Source of the DNA: Sinohyriopsis cumingii
Lineage: Eukaryota > Mollusca > Bivalvia > Unionida > Unionidae
Reading direction: 5' to 3'
Length of the DNA: 64,000 bases
Assembly: GCA_028554795.2 (NCBI GenBank)
Contig: CM068827.1
Span: 76,691,677-76,755,676, forward strand
Shown: piece by piece, positions 48,730 through 60,639 of the stretch
How the letters are laid out: every line of letters begins with the position of its first letter
Numbering within the stretch: the first letter of the stretch is position 1
Notes under the pieces: model-generated
Seen by the model: the letters and a program-made list of their open reading frames with translations, nothing else
Told to the model about the DNA's origin: nothing
Database searches by the model: none
Made by a program: the position numbers and the translations under genes

Positions 48730-50284
48730 GCCATTGTAAAGCCTCTGCTGAAGAAACCAACACTAGACCATAACGATTTAAAGAACTACCGCCCAGTTTC
48801 TAATCTCCCATTCATATAAAAAATCTTAGGAAAGGTTGTTCTATCCCAGCTTGTATCTCATCTAAATTCAAAGTCTTTTTAGCAATGTACAATCTGCATA
48901 TCGCCTTGAGACAGTACTGAAACTACTCTTCTAAAAGTAGTTAATGACATTCTCTCTGCGTTGGATAGCGGAAAGATTACAGTCATCACTCTCCTTGATT
49001 TGTCTGCAGCATTTGACACAATAGATCATGATATATTACTTCACCGTCTCCACCATGTTTTTGGCATTCATGATACAGTCTTACTGTGGTTCAAGTCCTA
49101 CTTGGTCAACAGGACACAAATTGTATTTGCAAATGGAATACACTCCAACCCAGTTGATCTATGCTGTGGTGTTCCACAAGGGTCTGTTCTTGGACCTGTT
49201 CTCTTCATTCTATGCACTCATCATCCAGTGTCTCACCAACTGTACGCTGATGACACCCAAATATACAAATCTAGCCAGCCAACTGAAGTTGATGCTACCA
49301 TCCAAGGTGTAGAGAGGTGCATTTCTGATGTGAAATCAGGGATGACATGTAACAAGCTACAGATGAATGATGATAAAACTGAGGCCATTCTGATCACAAC
49401 ACAAAGACTTTCTCATTCACATCCTTTACCTCAAACAATATATATCAGTAACACCAATATTAAATTCACAAAATCAGTACGAAACCTAGGTGTTACTCTG
49501 GACAGTACTCTCACATTGCACCAACATGTCATGAACATATGCAAGGCTGCATATCTTGAGCTGAGACGCATCAGCTCAAATCGCAAATATCTTTCAGTTG
49601 ATGCCACTAAAACACTTGTGTGTTCATTAGTACTTTCAAGACTGGACTATTATAACTCAATTCTGTCTGCTTCATCTCAATATCTGCTCCAGAAACTTAC
49701 AAAAGTTCAAAACACAGCTGCTTGGATCATACTTAGAGTACCACGATCAGAGCACACCTCCCCGCTGCTCTGTACCCTACACTGGCTATCCATTCGATCC
49801 AGAATCAAACACAAAATTTGTTCTCTGTGCTACGTTTCACTGACGGACTCTAGTCCAACATACCTATCCGACCTCACCCATGTGTATACACCAGCAAGAT
49901 ACTTATGCTCCTCTTCTGACAGTCGTATATTCATTATTTCCACTATGAAAACAAAGTCATATGGACAGCGTTCTTTTGCATACCAGGGCCCAGCAACGTG
50001 GAATGAATTGCCCATTGAACTTAGACACAAAGACACAGTGATCACATTCAAGAGGGCTCTCAAAACTCGCTTATTTCGACTGCAAGAAAAAACTTAAAGA
50101 CCTAGTAATGTTTCCTAATGTAAATATTCTCAGCATGTTTTTTTTAAAAAATGTTTTCTAATTTTATGGTGTTTGTTTTTGTAATCATATCATTATATGT
50201 CTTTTATTTTATAGGTGTTGTCTAATGTTGAGCTTCTAAAGATTAGGCGCTATACAAAGTCCTCATTATTATTATTATTATTAT
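48730..50284 (+). pseudogene. CR1/L2-like LINE with 378-codon RT ORF, 5'-truncated
   Basis: The copy begins inside the RT domain. 48,736-48,820 reads 'KPLLKKPTL' and 'NYRPVSNLPFI', then a stop. After a frame break the long ORF (48,961-50,097) gives motif A 'LLDLSAAFDTIDHD' (codons 11-24), motif B 'GVPQGSVLGPVLF' (70-82) and motif C 'YADD' (95-98). Only about 12 residues separate B from C, so roughly ten residues seem to have been lost in frame. The rest is the post-RT region with 'SRLDYYNSIL', 'TLHWLSIRSRIKHK' and 'GPATWNELPIELR'. The endonuclease is absent. The end is 'gcgctatacaaagtcctc' plus (ATT)n. It could not retrotranspose by itself. Confidence 0.92.
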
Positions 50285-50659
50285 ATTGTCTTCCCAATTC
50301 AATCTGACAAAAGTATTTTTCATACAACCCAGGGGCTAAAACGATTGTTTGATTGCATAGCTTTTGAGTTTCTTGGTAGTGTGCATTATTGTACAGATTG
50401 CATCGTATAGGAAACTTCCAAACTTTAGCGCTCTAGGATCTTCTGAAATTCTTCAGCAACATGTACCTTAGTGCTGAAGGCAGATGACCAAAAGAAGACT
50501 TGAAAGGTCTGCAATCACACTTGATCTGCTTTTTATTACCAGATGTATAACTGAATTCCTGTGACAAACCAGTGACAAATGATCAGTGAGATATACGCTG
50601 ACGTTAGACTAATAAAGAAAGGTTTATGAGGGCAAAATTGATGTTTCAGTGCTCTCACA
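50285..50659. other. No recognised gene
   Basis: Spacer between the LINE tail and SINE-2 copy; nothing recognisable. Confidence 0.5.
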
Positions 50660-51097
<438 letters not shown>

Positions 51098-51849
51098 CAT
51101 ATATAGACATAAACGCAAGACTGAAGATGGAGTTATCGGTAGATTAGAAATGGTAAATGACAAGTTTGAAACTGATTATTTGGCAGCACAGCGAATTTAC
51201 CTTCATCAATAATACATGTGTACTTAAGACAGAACAATTTTGAAAGCCATGGTTGTAATGGCAACTAACTTTGAAAATCTGGTTGGCCTGTAGTTTTCGT
51301 TTATTGTTTTTTGTGGGGTTTTTTTTCGTTGTTTGTTAAATTACTTCATTTGCTCCCGATAATGCTGTAATGGAGATTATTAAGCAACTTTTATTGTTAG
51401 TCCTTATTGCATTCCATACCTGTAACTCACCATGAACGTTGCTGACAGGAAGGGGCACACAAGTTTGCAGACTTTTTATTTAATCATTGTGCGATCAGAA
51501 AAATAAACAATACCAGAGTACTTTCCTTTGCTGGCACAGTCTTGTTGTCCTGCAGCTTTATGTCAGTCAGCCAACTATAAACTTATCCGTTTTTTTATGT
51601 GAACCTCCGTTGCAACATTACAGTTCACGTATTCGTTAATCCGAAACATTACACAAGTAAAGGATTAATGGGCGCTTGAGACCTATTCACTATTTCCTGT
51701 TCTCAGACCTGTAATCGATTATAATTTACCATCAACGTTTAGTGGACTTTTTCCATACATGTGAATATGTGATTGTAACCCGTGTGTGGAAAGCAACACC
51801 GTCTAAGGATTGCTCTATTCTAACAACACATAAAAGATCCATTAACAAT
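51098..51849. other. No recognised gene
   Basis: AT-rich, nothing recognisable. Confidence 0.5.
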
Positions 51850-52200
51850 ATATGCACTTATTGATGCCCAAATAATCGTTAAGCAAGTGTAAGGTTGCAT
51901 TATTCAAATATGGCAAAACTCGGTGTATGCAGACATGTCCTTGCCTCACCAGCACATGATGTTTCGCCACCATCGTAGCAATAACTCCGAAACAATCGTT
52001 ACCTGGATCCACCAGAAAAAGCCACAGCCATTTTAGCTGCCCCCGTATGTAGTTACGTTTGAATGCGACTGTGACACTTGCTGAATTTTTAGGTGCTAAC
52101 GGATCGGATACCTCGTGTCTGCTGGCAGCATCTACGACGATTAATTTATGTTCGTCCGCGTAGCCAGTAATATGGGGAAAAGCAAAAGATCTGATTCGTT
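51850..52200 (-). pseudogene. Retroviral-type (rve) integrase relic, possibly Maverick/Polinton
   Basis: On the minus strand, two frames give successive pieces of an integrase core. 'ESDLLLFP' (about 52,197-52,174) holds a likely first catalytic Asp. After a frame change comes 'KLIVVDAASRHEVSDPL' (about 52,150-52,100). Then follow 'AFKRNYIRGQLKW' and 'FLVDPGNDCFG' (about 52,015), the region of the second Asp, and 'VRQGHVCIHR' (about 51,960). The expected Glu region is worn. The pattern resembles integrases of the type known in C. elegans as F54H12.3, found in Polintons, more than the Gypsy integrases at 19.6 and 62.5 kb, with which it shares no visible motif. Similar integrases also occur in host genes of transposon origin. 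Confidence 0.5.
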
Positions 52201-52289
52201 AACTTCGTTGAGGGTCCTTACTTCATACCATCCACAGGAAATCGTTCCGCAGGTAAATGTCATCCAATATGATTGTTTAGCCAGCCACT

Positions 52290-52614
52290 CTATGGCGACC
52301 AGTGGGTAACTTCTGTCGTACCCACTAAATTTAACACGGTTGCTTCAGCCCTCGAATAACCGCGTGGACGGTAGTGTGTTGTTGATAGTTTCGCGCCCAT
52401 GATTGTTATATCAATATCCATTGTCTTCAATGAGTAGTCTTTCTCAATGAGAGGCTTTGCTTCCAAGTATACATTGGACTTCATACCTTTCTTGACAATC
52501 CATGTCGTGATTCTTTCCCCGTTGGATCGTCCGATGATTACATTAAAGTCATGAAAGAGATTCGCTTCGGCGAGTCTACGCGCACATATATATTGTATGG
52601 TGTTTTATAAGCGA
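52290..52614 (-). pseudogene. Unidentified coding-like segment upstream of the integrase relic
   Basis: About 108 codons are open on the minus strand from 52,614 to 52,290, of which codons from the Met at 52,484 form the longest Met-initiated ORF. The peptide is balanced in composition, unlike chance ORFs nearby: 'ANLFHDFNVIIGRS', 'TTWIVKKGMKSNVYLEAKPL' and 'HYRPRGYSRAEATVL'. It lies 90 bp upstream of the integrase relic on the same strand. I do not recognise the family. Confidence 0.35.
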
Positions 52615-52837
52615 GATCATGTGGGTAACACGGAACATCGACTCGGTTTACAAGTTGTAATGTAGATTATTAGAATCCACAACGGCAATTAAGATTACTT
52701 TAGCCTCTGTCACTATCAGTAGCAACTGCCGAGCTAACCAATCACGTTCATTCAAATATTGTCATTAAATGATTACATACGTCTCTGATTCTCACTTTTC
52801 CTTATCCATTCGTAAATGAAACGTTGAGCGGGGACGT

Positions 52838-52915
52838 TCTCTCTCTCTCTCTCTGTAAGAGGAACATTCACCCGTGCCCCCCCCCCCACACACACACACA
52901 CACATACACACACAC
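52838..52915. repeat. (CT)n, poly-C and (CA)n microsatellites
   Basis: CT run at 52,838-52,854, an 11-base C run near 52,877 and a CA run with one interruption to 52,915. Confidence 0.95.
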
Positions 52916-53100
52916 TCATTACCGCAAATGTATAGCGTTTAACTGTGCGTGTGACACAGTGAATCACTGTTACGTTGACCATGAAGTATTACTGCATTTC
53001 TCTGCGGTTGATGACTGTAACTAGACAATAAATTTTAAAATTTCATTGGGCCAAAAATAGTTTTATCAGCCACATTAAAACTTGTGTGGGCTATATAACC

Positions 53101-53215
53101 ATCTAATGTCGTATTTTAAATTCCTATTAAAGTCTGTAGTGACTCAAATCCAATCTTAAATTCCCATTAGAGTTTCAAGTGTCAAACAAAACGTTAAATT
53201 CCAACTAGAATACAT
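53101..53215. repeat. About three degenerate units of 46-50 bp
   Basis: Repeats of 'ttaaattcctattaaagt', 'cttaaattcccattagagt' and 'gttaaattccaactagaat', each followed by a 'tcaa'-rich stretch. Confidence 0.6.
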
Positions 53216-54500
53216 AGGTCGTGACCTACTTTCATTCTCATTGTGATTACGCTTTTGTGCTGCGAGTATATTTTTCCATGAAACGAGTCCATCTCAAATG
53301 CAATGGAAAAGTGGCGAATAACTAATGTCGACGGCATTAAGAATGTTACGGTTTGCATCCTCTCTACTTATGCTAGAGCGTGGCATTATTAGATCCCCAT
53401 AGATAAATCATGACAACTTTAAGGAAACAGATATCTCAGCTTGGGTAAACTAATCTTGAATTTGTATTAATACCTCCTTGCAGTCACATAACGAGTCTAA
53501 TTTGGATGAAAGGAACGGCCCATGGTATTGCTTCTAATATAAGTTGTCTGTTTATGTTTGTGTTGACTTCCATTACAGATTAATTAACTTCCAAGTAGTA
53601 ACACTGCACTAAAAGAAAACAAAAAGCCAACATAAATTCAGACGAAAGTGATATTACAGTGGGATCGGTGCATCGGCCTTGTATTTGAGAAAACATTCTT
53701 AGAGAATGTACGTGACCAACGGAGTAATCCTATTTGAAGTGCTGCGTAGTTATGAGCACCTCCGTGTCTGCAATGAAAAATATGATTGTGTAGAATTTAT
53801 TAAATGATTATACATTGAGCACTTTCAATTAGGTCTTGTCTAGATTTTATGAGAATCGATTCACACACACACACACACACACAGAGATATATATAGATAT
53901 ATATATTATACACTAAATATGGAAACTAAACGTATTACTGTGTATGCTTTGTTAGTGTTATTAAAACAGTCTCTTCTGCGAATTTTGTGCGTAAGGGATG
54001 CAGTATTCATCCAGACTGTAAGAAATACTAATACTCCATGTTTGTTGAGATGAACTGAAATTGCCTAAGTGAAAGCACAAGACAAATTATCATCCGTTAT
54101 ATTTCACTCAACACAACATATAGCCTTAATCAGGCATACTCAAAACATGTATGGTATGCAATAGCAACGCATAATATGTCTGGTTTGCATTGAAAAGAAC
54201 ATTTATTATCCAGCGAATAGTTTGTAACTTTATATATTAATGAATTAATAAATCACCTCCAGGGCTGATGGCTACAGAGAGGGAACTGTGATAATGGTTA
54301 ACTACACTTTACCAATCCTCATTACATTGGTTGGGGAATGATTTATGTTGATGTTGCTGCTCGTTCTGCGTGCGTTACTACTGCTGCTACTACTCGTGAT
54401 GCTGATGAGGTGACTCCTGTATCCAATATTGCTTTCTTAGTCTTCTAACTCTTTTTCGCAGCCTCATATAATTTTGTCTGAAGCGCTGGAATTCCATATG

Positions 54501-54502
<2 letters not shown>
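53216..54502. other. No recognised gene; (CA)n at 53,862-53,883
   Basis: AT-rich, with one CA microsatellite and nothing else recognisable. Confidence 0.5.

Positions 54503-54564
<62 letters not shown>
54503..54564. repeat. (CT)n microsatellite
   Basis: About 31 CT units. It supplies the Arg-Glu repeat within a 139-codon minus-strand ORF (54,390-54,809), which I do not call a gene. Confidence 0.97.
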
Positions 54565-54566
<2 letters not shown>

Positions 54567-55574
54567 ATCAAACACCATGCAGCAATGATGATGGTTAAGA
54601 ATTCTGCGATAGTCCACATATAGTTGGGTTGTCTTGGAAACTGATGACATAAAATGAAGAACGCACCACTTTGTACGCTTTATGACTGGACACTTTCTGA
54701 TTGATCTTATTCTGGCACGACTACTTCCATTAGCTCTGTAAATTCTTATATACTTCGCAAGATTCTTTGCCAGCACCACTTTCAACACATTCACGTTCAT
54801 TAGCTCCATTTGATGATGTTAAAAAGAAACAATAGGAGGAGTTGAAGCCCTTTTTACATCAGAAAGAAGAGCACACGATTATTAAAAACAACACGAGAAT
54901 AAGAAGCAGGCACGTTTTGACGAGAGTTGTATAACATTTTTAGCGACGCCCAAGAGACAGCAATTACCAGTGAAACGCTAACAGCAGCACCACTTACTGC
55001 ACACACAAAAGCGGAGCAGGACTCTAGTTTGGAAAAGGTTTAATACAGTTACGGTTGATATGTTCACGTCCACATTTTGTTTTTCAAAACCCTCGCTGCA
55101 ATTTTCCGGAATTTAATATCTTTTCGGTCATTCCTATATCAGTATGATGGAATTTTCAAGTGTAGATCACTTGTCCAGAACAGCTTTATCCGACCTCAAA
55201 TTATACATTGATCTCAATCGTGGACAATCTTGACCTTCTCCTGCCAGCATAGTACACACAAAGTAGCAAACGCTTCCAGAGTTCCCCTATCACTTAAACA
55301 ATGTTTGACAATAATCAAAATAAATATTTATTTCAACAGATTTGCGTACTAAAGCAAGCAGGTTTAAAGATTTTTTCCCACAATCTGGCAGTCTCTTGAC
55401 ATATCGATCACTTATTCTAATCATATTTAAAACCGGAAAAGCCGTTGTTGAAATTACTGTTCTTTCAAAATTTTACACTTATTCTAATTTTTGAAAGTAA
55501 GTCAATGCTAGATTAAATTTTAATCGCGGACTGATTCATTATTGTAATGAATTTTCTATGGTAATTAATTTTAT
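54565..55574. other. No recognised gene
   Basis: Nothing recognisable. Confidence 0.5.
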
Positions 55575-55865
55575 GGATCTTAGTGGACTTTACTTTTTGA
55601 CCTATTCATATTTATATCATTCGCGCAAGCTACCCGTAGTAAACAATTCGGAAGCTGTGTACTGCAATTAACACAGCGGTTCAACCACTGTGAGAGCTAA
55701 AATGTGTTTAAAGGTCATTCAAATTTTACATGACATGTTTCAATGTAAATCTAACTTCTGTCTTATTGTACGTTTCGAACTTTAAATTTTACAATTGTAT
55801 TCACAAGGTAAGACTAGTATCTAATGCAAAATAGTTACTTTTGGGTTGAAATTTCCTACATCGAT
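55575..55865. repeat. Dispersed repeat, copy 1 (pairs with 60,110-60,400)
   Basis: Aligns in the same orientation with 60,110-60,400. Shared landmarks are 'gtg.actttaattttg'-like, 'ttcatatttatatcatt', 'ttcaaccact' and 'gaaatttcctac'/'gaaatttcctat'. Identity is about 65-70% by eye with gaps. No coding or terminal structure was seen. Confidence 0.5.
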
Positions 55866-56069
55866 GCATTTTCAAAATATCACAATGAACTCGATGAAGT
55901 ATTAAATGCTCCTCAGGGCAAGAATAACACGATATTATCTTTTTTACTTTGAATGATAGCATTGATTAGAATTCACATCCGTCAGCTTTGTTTGCGATAA
56001 GTGCATACAGTAACGCCTATTTAACCAATGTCGAATGTGCAACGTGATTCCAGGATTACAAGAAAAGAT

Positions 56070-56080
56070 CTCTCTCTGTC

Positions 56081-56135
<55 letters not shown>

Positions 56136-56136
56136 G
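56070..56136. repeat. (CT)n/(TCTG)n microsatellite
   Basis: Short CT runs flank about nine TCTG units. A minus-strand 84-codon ORF through it is low-complexity. Confidence 0.95.
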
Positions 56137-59100
56137 ATTTTACCGAGTTGAGTTTAGACCCCACTGAAGGCGATATTTTGAACTCAACTACGATACAGTA
56201 GAGCTCGTCAAACACGTGTAAATGATACAGGAAGATTTGATCTTGGTGAATTACAACGACATCGCAAAGTTGCACTACCTGACCATTTTTGAGATGTCAT
56301 CAGTAGTGCTAACATGACAGATTATGACCATTTAAAACTGTATTCTGTCTTGGACCTTCAGAAGATCGAATCCTTTACTTTGACACTGACAAGTGCATTT
56401 ATATAGATCTTCTTGGAAAGTATCATCCACGCATCGATTTAAGTTTCGGTAGCTAAAACTCGACCATATACGTATCCCTTTGACTCAAACAGATAAAACT
56501 GTCAACTGTGGGCAAGTTAAAGCAAAACAGCGCCTTTTTGTTCGCCGTATTAATTTGGTAAATCAACATATAACACGTACAATGATGGTACAAGACATAA
56601 ATATAGGATTGGCAGAATCAATAAAGCATAAAAGTCACATGTAGCATTTAGTTAGAACATATAGAGTAATGCATGCAAAGACATAACACAGAACAGGTAA
56701 ACATTAATGATTAGACAAATAAAGAAATATATTTGAATAAACCTAGGATTGACCATAAAGTCATGGGATATTAGTGTGTTTCAGAGCCAAAGACTTTAAT
56801 ATGACAAAACTCAAATTATACTAACAGGTTGCAATAACGGTATATTTAAAACATTACAAACCATACACAAATAAAACGAAACACGTGTCAACAGATAGAA
56901 AGAAAGAAAAACTAAAATTTGGAAGTTAACGGGTTAAAATCTGGATAAGACTAGATGTCATATATTCATTATTTGCTGTGGATAAGATGGAAATATTTAT
57001 TTAACCAAACGGAAATAACCTGAAATCAATAATCATGTCTTCAGTATTATCAGCTAGTTTGGTCAAATGGGACTTGGTTGGAGTTTTAACATATTTTTGA
57101 ATTATTACAAAATATTTATGAGGATATAATATTTAGTCTTCCTGAATGATAATTAGTGCCTTTAATATCTTAATAGTGATGATTTGCTATTCTAAGGAAA
57201 TTATTAATATTGTAGGACTATATGTTATCCTTGCCTAAATGGTTGATATGTTTAACAAAATTACCATTGCAACATTTGTAAAAACATACTGAGGAATAAT
57301 AGATTTGTGTTTTAATTTGTTTTTTATTAAATGTAATTGCTGATTTTGAGCAATTTGAAGTGCATTTTTTGAATATTGAATGAGTACAGAAAACCATGAG
57401 AAACAAAATAAAAATAATAATCCAAATGGTATTGAATCAATGCTAACTGAAGCAATTTGTCCAAAGATTTTTTTTCTCTCCAAATATAACCTTGTCTATA
57501 AACATGTTTATCATATTGTAAACTTTCTTGACAATACCATTTATCTTGCCTATCCTAAGATTGATAATAGTTTAACAACTTTTGATTGGACTAATTTGTG
57601 TCTTGATGACATCGTCATTTATTTCAAAATTGCAAACGTTGACACTTTCATGTGCGCATCTTGAATCGAAACATATACATTCTTTTTCACAAAGATGTAA
57701 TGATACTTCATTATCATCTATTTAATGATTGCGTGTTTCAAATTATTTTACCACTTTTGAGAAGTAAAATAAGTATCTGTGTTCGAAAGAGTATTGTGCT
57801 ATCGTCAGCATAAGTAATTGTCAGACCGAAATGGTTCTTATGCCATATATGTGGCTAAGGAATCCAATGGTCTAGGGGATAGTACAATCATGTATCCCAC
57901 AGGTTACAGGAATGACTACAGACATTCTTACATTTGTATTAATACTCTGGATTCTGTTCGAAAAGTGTATGTTAGGTGGCCGGTTGGGATGTTGTTGTCT
58001 AGAAGATATTCAACACGATGTTATTACCAGGACTGATTAACGATCTGGATTCTATTTTTTATCTATAGGATGATCGATCACGCTGCTATTGTCAAGATCG
58101 ATTAAATAATAAACACCGTGGTGAATCATCCTCTAGAAAATAATAATATAAAATATGGAATTAATGGATGTAACAACAACAGAGATATTAGCAGAAATAT
58201 AGAATAGAACAAGAGCCCCGTATGTAAAATATAATAATTTAATCAATCATATAAAGAAATGAAACTGAACATGACATTTGAATGATACACTTTCTGATAG
58301 AAAGAAAATTAATAAGTTTATAAAAATGCAATTAGCGGTTTTGTTTATAGCGATATGACTAATTGAATCATGACATCAAATAGTGAACGACCAAAATCAA
58401 ACTGCCCAGCATGCCTACATAATCTGGTTCCTTGCCGGTCTTTCCAAATTCAACGGCAGTGATTGGTTAGAGTCGACGTATAACTGTTCCTCTTCACTCC
58501 CTCCAGCCTCCTGGCTTGTCATTAGCAGTAATTTTTTTCCTTCTCTTTGCCTCTGCATGGGTACGTGTATGGAGCCATTTTCCATTTCTAAAATAATATA
58601 GGCCACCTAAATATTTGTCAGGCATTTTTCTTCTGGTTGAACAATGCTCACTCTCTCATTACCTCTGATATTGTCGTACCATAATTCATCAGAGACTACG
58701 GCTAACGTGGATCAGTTCGCAGCCCGCTAGCTGATACACAAACCCCAGTACAAGAAGCATAATGTCTTTTCTTAGCGGCTATTTCGTATCCATAATTGAA
58801 CTATGACATAAATTAGACCTCTTAAAAAACCATTTATACGCTGTGGATCATAAATCACAGTTCTCTCACATTCGTATCGAAAGTAATGCATGAAATTCCT
58901 AGAATAAACGAGTCAAAGGGTGGTGAAGACAAACGAATGCAAACAGTTATCTTCCGAACTCATCAAAGGAAAATCGATATATGAACTTTTTAAAAAAATC
59001 AAACAAATAATTACGAACATATCCCTTCAAATGCTTGAGACTTAGACAATTAGCTTGTGCCTTCTGAGGCTCGTTCGCTTGAACGTAACAGAATCTATCT

Positions 59101-60109
59101 GTCCCTTTAAGCTCAGTGTCCATAAAACTTTCATTAAAAAGTCGCATGGAAAATTTATAACTAGAGAATACCTTTTACTTTCCGGAGCTAGGGATTGCTT
59201 GCCTCCCTACAGAAACCTTAGGTAAATACTTAAAACATTGAATTTCGTCTGGGAAACACACATTCATTATTTAGCTTAATTTGTTTCGTGTCACAATGAC
59301 CACGGCAAGACCACTCGGTTATGCGTTGCAATAAGAGCATCTCGCAAAATTCACGCTGTTACAGTATCATTGAAATAATTAATTCATTGTCATCCCACAT
59401 CATCTAATTTGGTGAAGAAAATGGGGCATAGCATTCCTTATGGCAAATTAGTGTTTGCGTGGTTTATTTGGTAAAAAATACATTGCAAACTGGAATATTA
59501 ATATTTGATTTATCGTAATGTACATGTTTCACAATGTATCTTTTCTGTTTATATACTGCGAACTGTTAGCTTATGTTAGTTTGGATTCATAGCTTGAAAG
59601 AAATTTGTAAATACAGCTTTTTCTTACGTCTTTTGCGTTTACGAATGTTCTTTGTTTAAGTCGTTCACCTTGAGGAAAGTGATAAATGGATACAATTACT
59701 TTTCACTTGCTGCACCGACTATATAGCCCTTTTTTCTTTTGAACATTTTCGACAGATTCAGTCTCCCTAAAATAGGTGAGACAGTTCCTGACTCACTGGC
59801 GATTTGGAACTCATCTCTTGAACATTGAGGACAAACAATTTACTGTTGCGCCTTAAAGCACCCAAACGATGCCGTAACGCACCTAAACGAGCACTTGTTG
59901 AAGTTAAAAGTTTTACAAACTATTACGGATCGACCTTAGCTACAAGTACAACTTCTTTATTCCATTTTGTGTCCAATAAGACATTGTTTTAAATGATATA
60001 TTTTTATAAGTGATAGTGTCGTTATTATTTTATAGGTGAGACAGTTCTAGATCATTGTTGAATCAAGGATTATTGAAATATGTTTGTCTGGCGCGATTAA
60101 TCTTTTGGA
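56137..60109. other. No recognised gene over 4 kb
   Basis: AT-rich throughout. ORFs up to 94 codons (57,380-57,664) occur but are Asn/Ile/Phe-rich or overlap antisense ORFs, and match no family I know. No SINE, LINE or clear tandem repeat seen. Confidence 0.45.
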
Positions 60110-60400
60110 TTAAAGTGCACTTTAATTTTGTCTCTTCATATTTATATCATTCTGCAAGTTTTCTGCTCTACAAGATTTAGATCGTTTGAATTAAGATTAC
60201 TATAGCAATTTCAACCACTCCTTTTTGAAAGTGAAAATCCGCTTGAACTTCACTAAAGGTTTACACAGAAGTTTTCAATATGAACCTAACTCTTTTGAGC
60301 CCTAATTTAGGAATCAAGCATTTGTGTCAGACACTCTGCACAGCCTTTTGTGGTATGCAAAATATTTTAACCCTCAGGTGGAAATTTCCTATCATAAACC
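60110..60400. repeat. Dispersed repeat, copy 2
   Basis: Partner of 55,575-55,865. It lies just before Gypsy copy 2 but has no counterpart before Gypsy copy 1, so I do not treat it as part of that element. Confidence 0.5.
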
Positions 60401-60639
60401 GAAACGAATTATAGATTATTATTCCGGGTGTCATGTGTATGAGGAGTGACATCTAATATGATTTTAGCACCATGCCACGTGCCTGTTCTTTGCCTATGCA
60501 AGATAAACAACACTGTTTCTCAAGGTATATATATTGAAAAGGTTTTAACACTTTTTAGGAGTAAGATCAGTTTTTTTAGTTCGTTTCAAGTTGTTAGGTT
60601 GGCTTTAAAATGGACCTACACTTTTGCGTCCTTTTGGTG

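Noticed and set aside
54390-54809. 139-codon minus-strand ORF
   Set aside because: A long Arg-Glu run from a CT microsatellite bridges two unrelated short pieces. No family resemblance.
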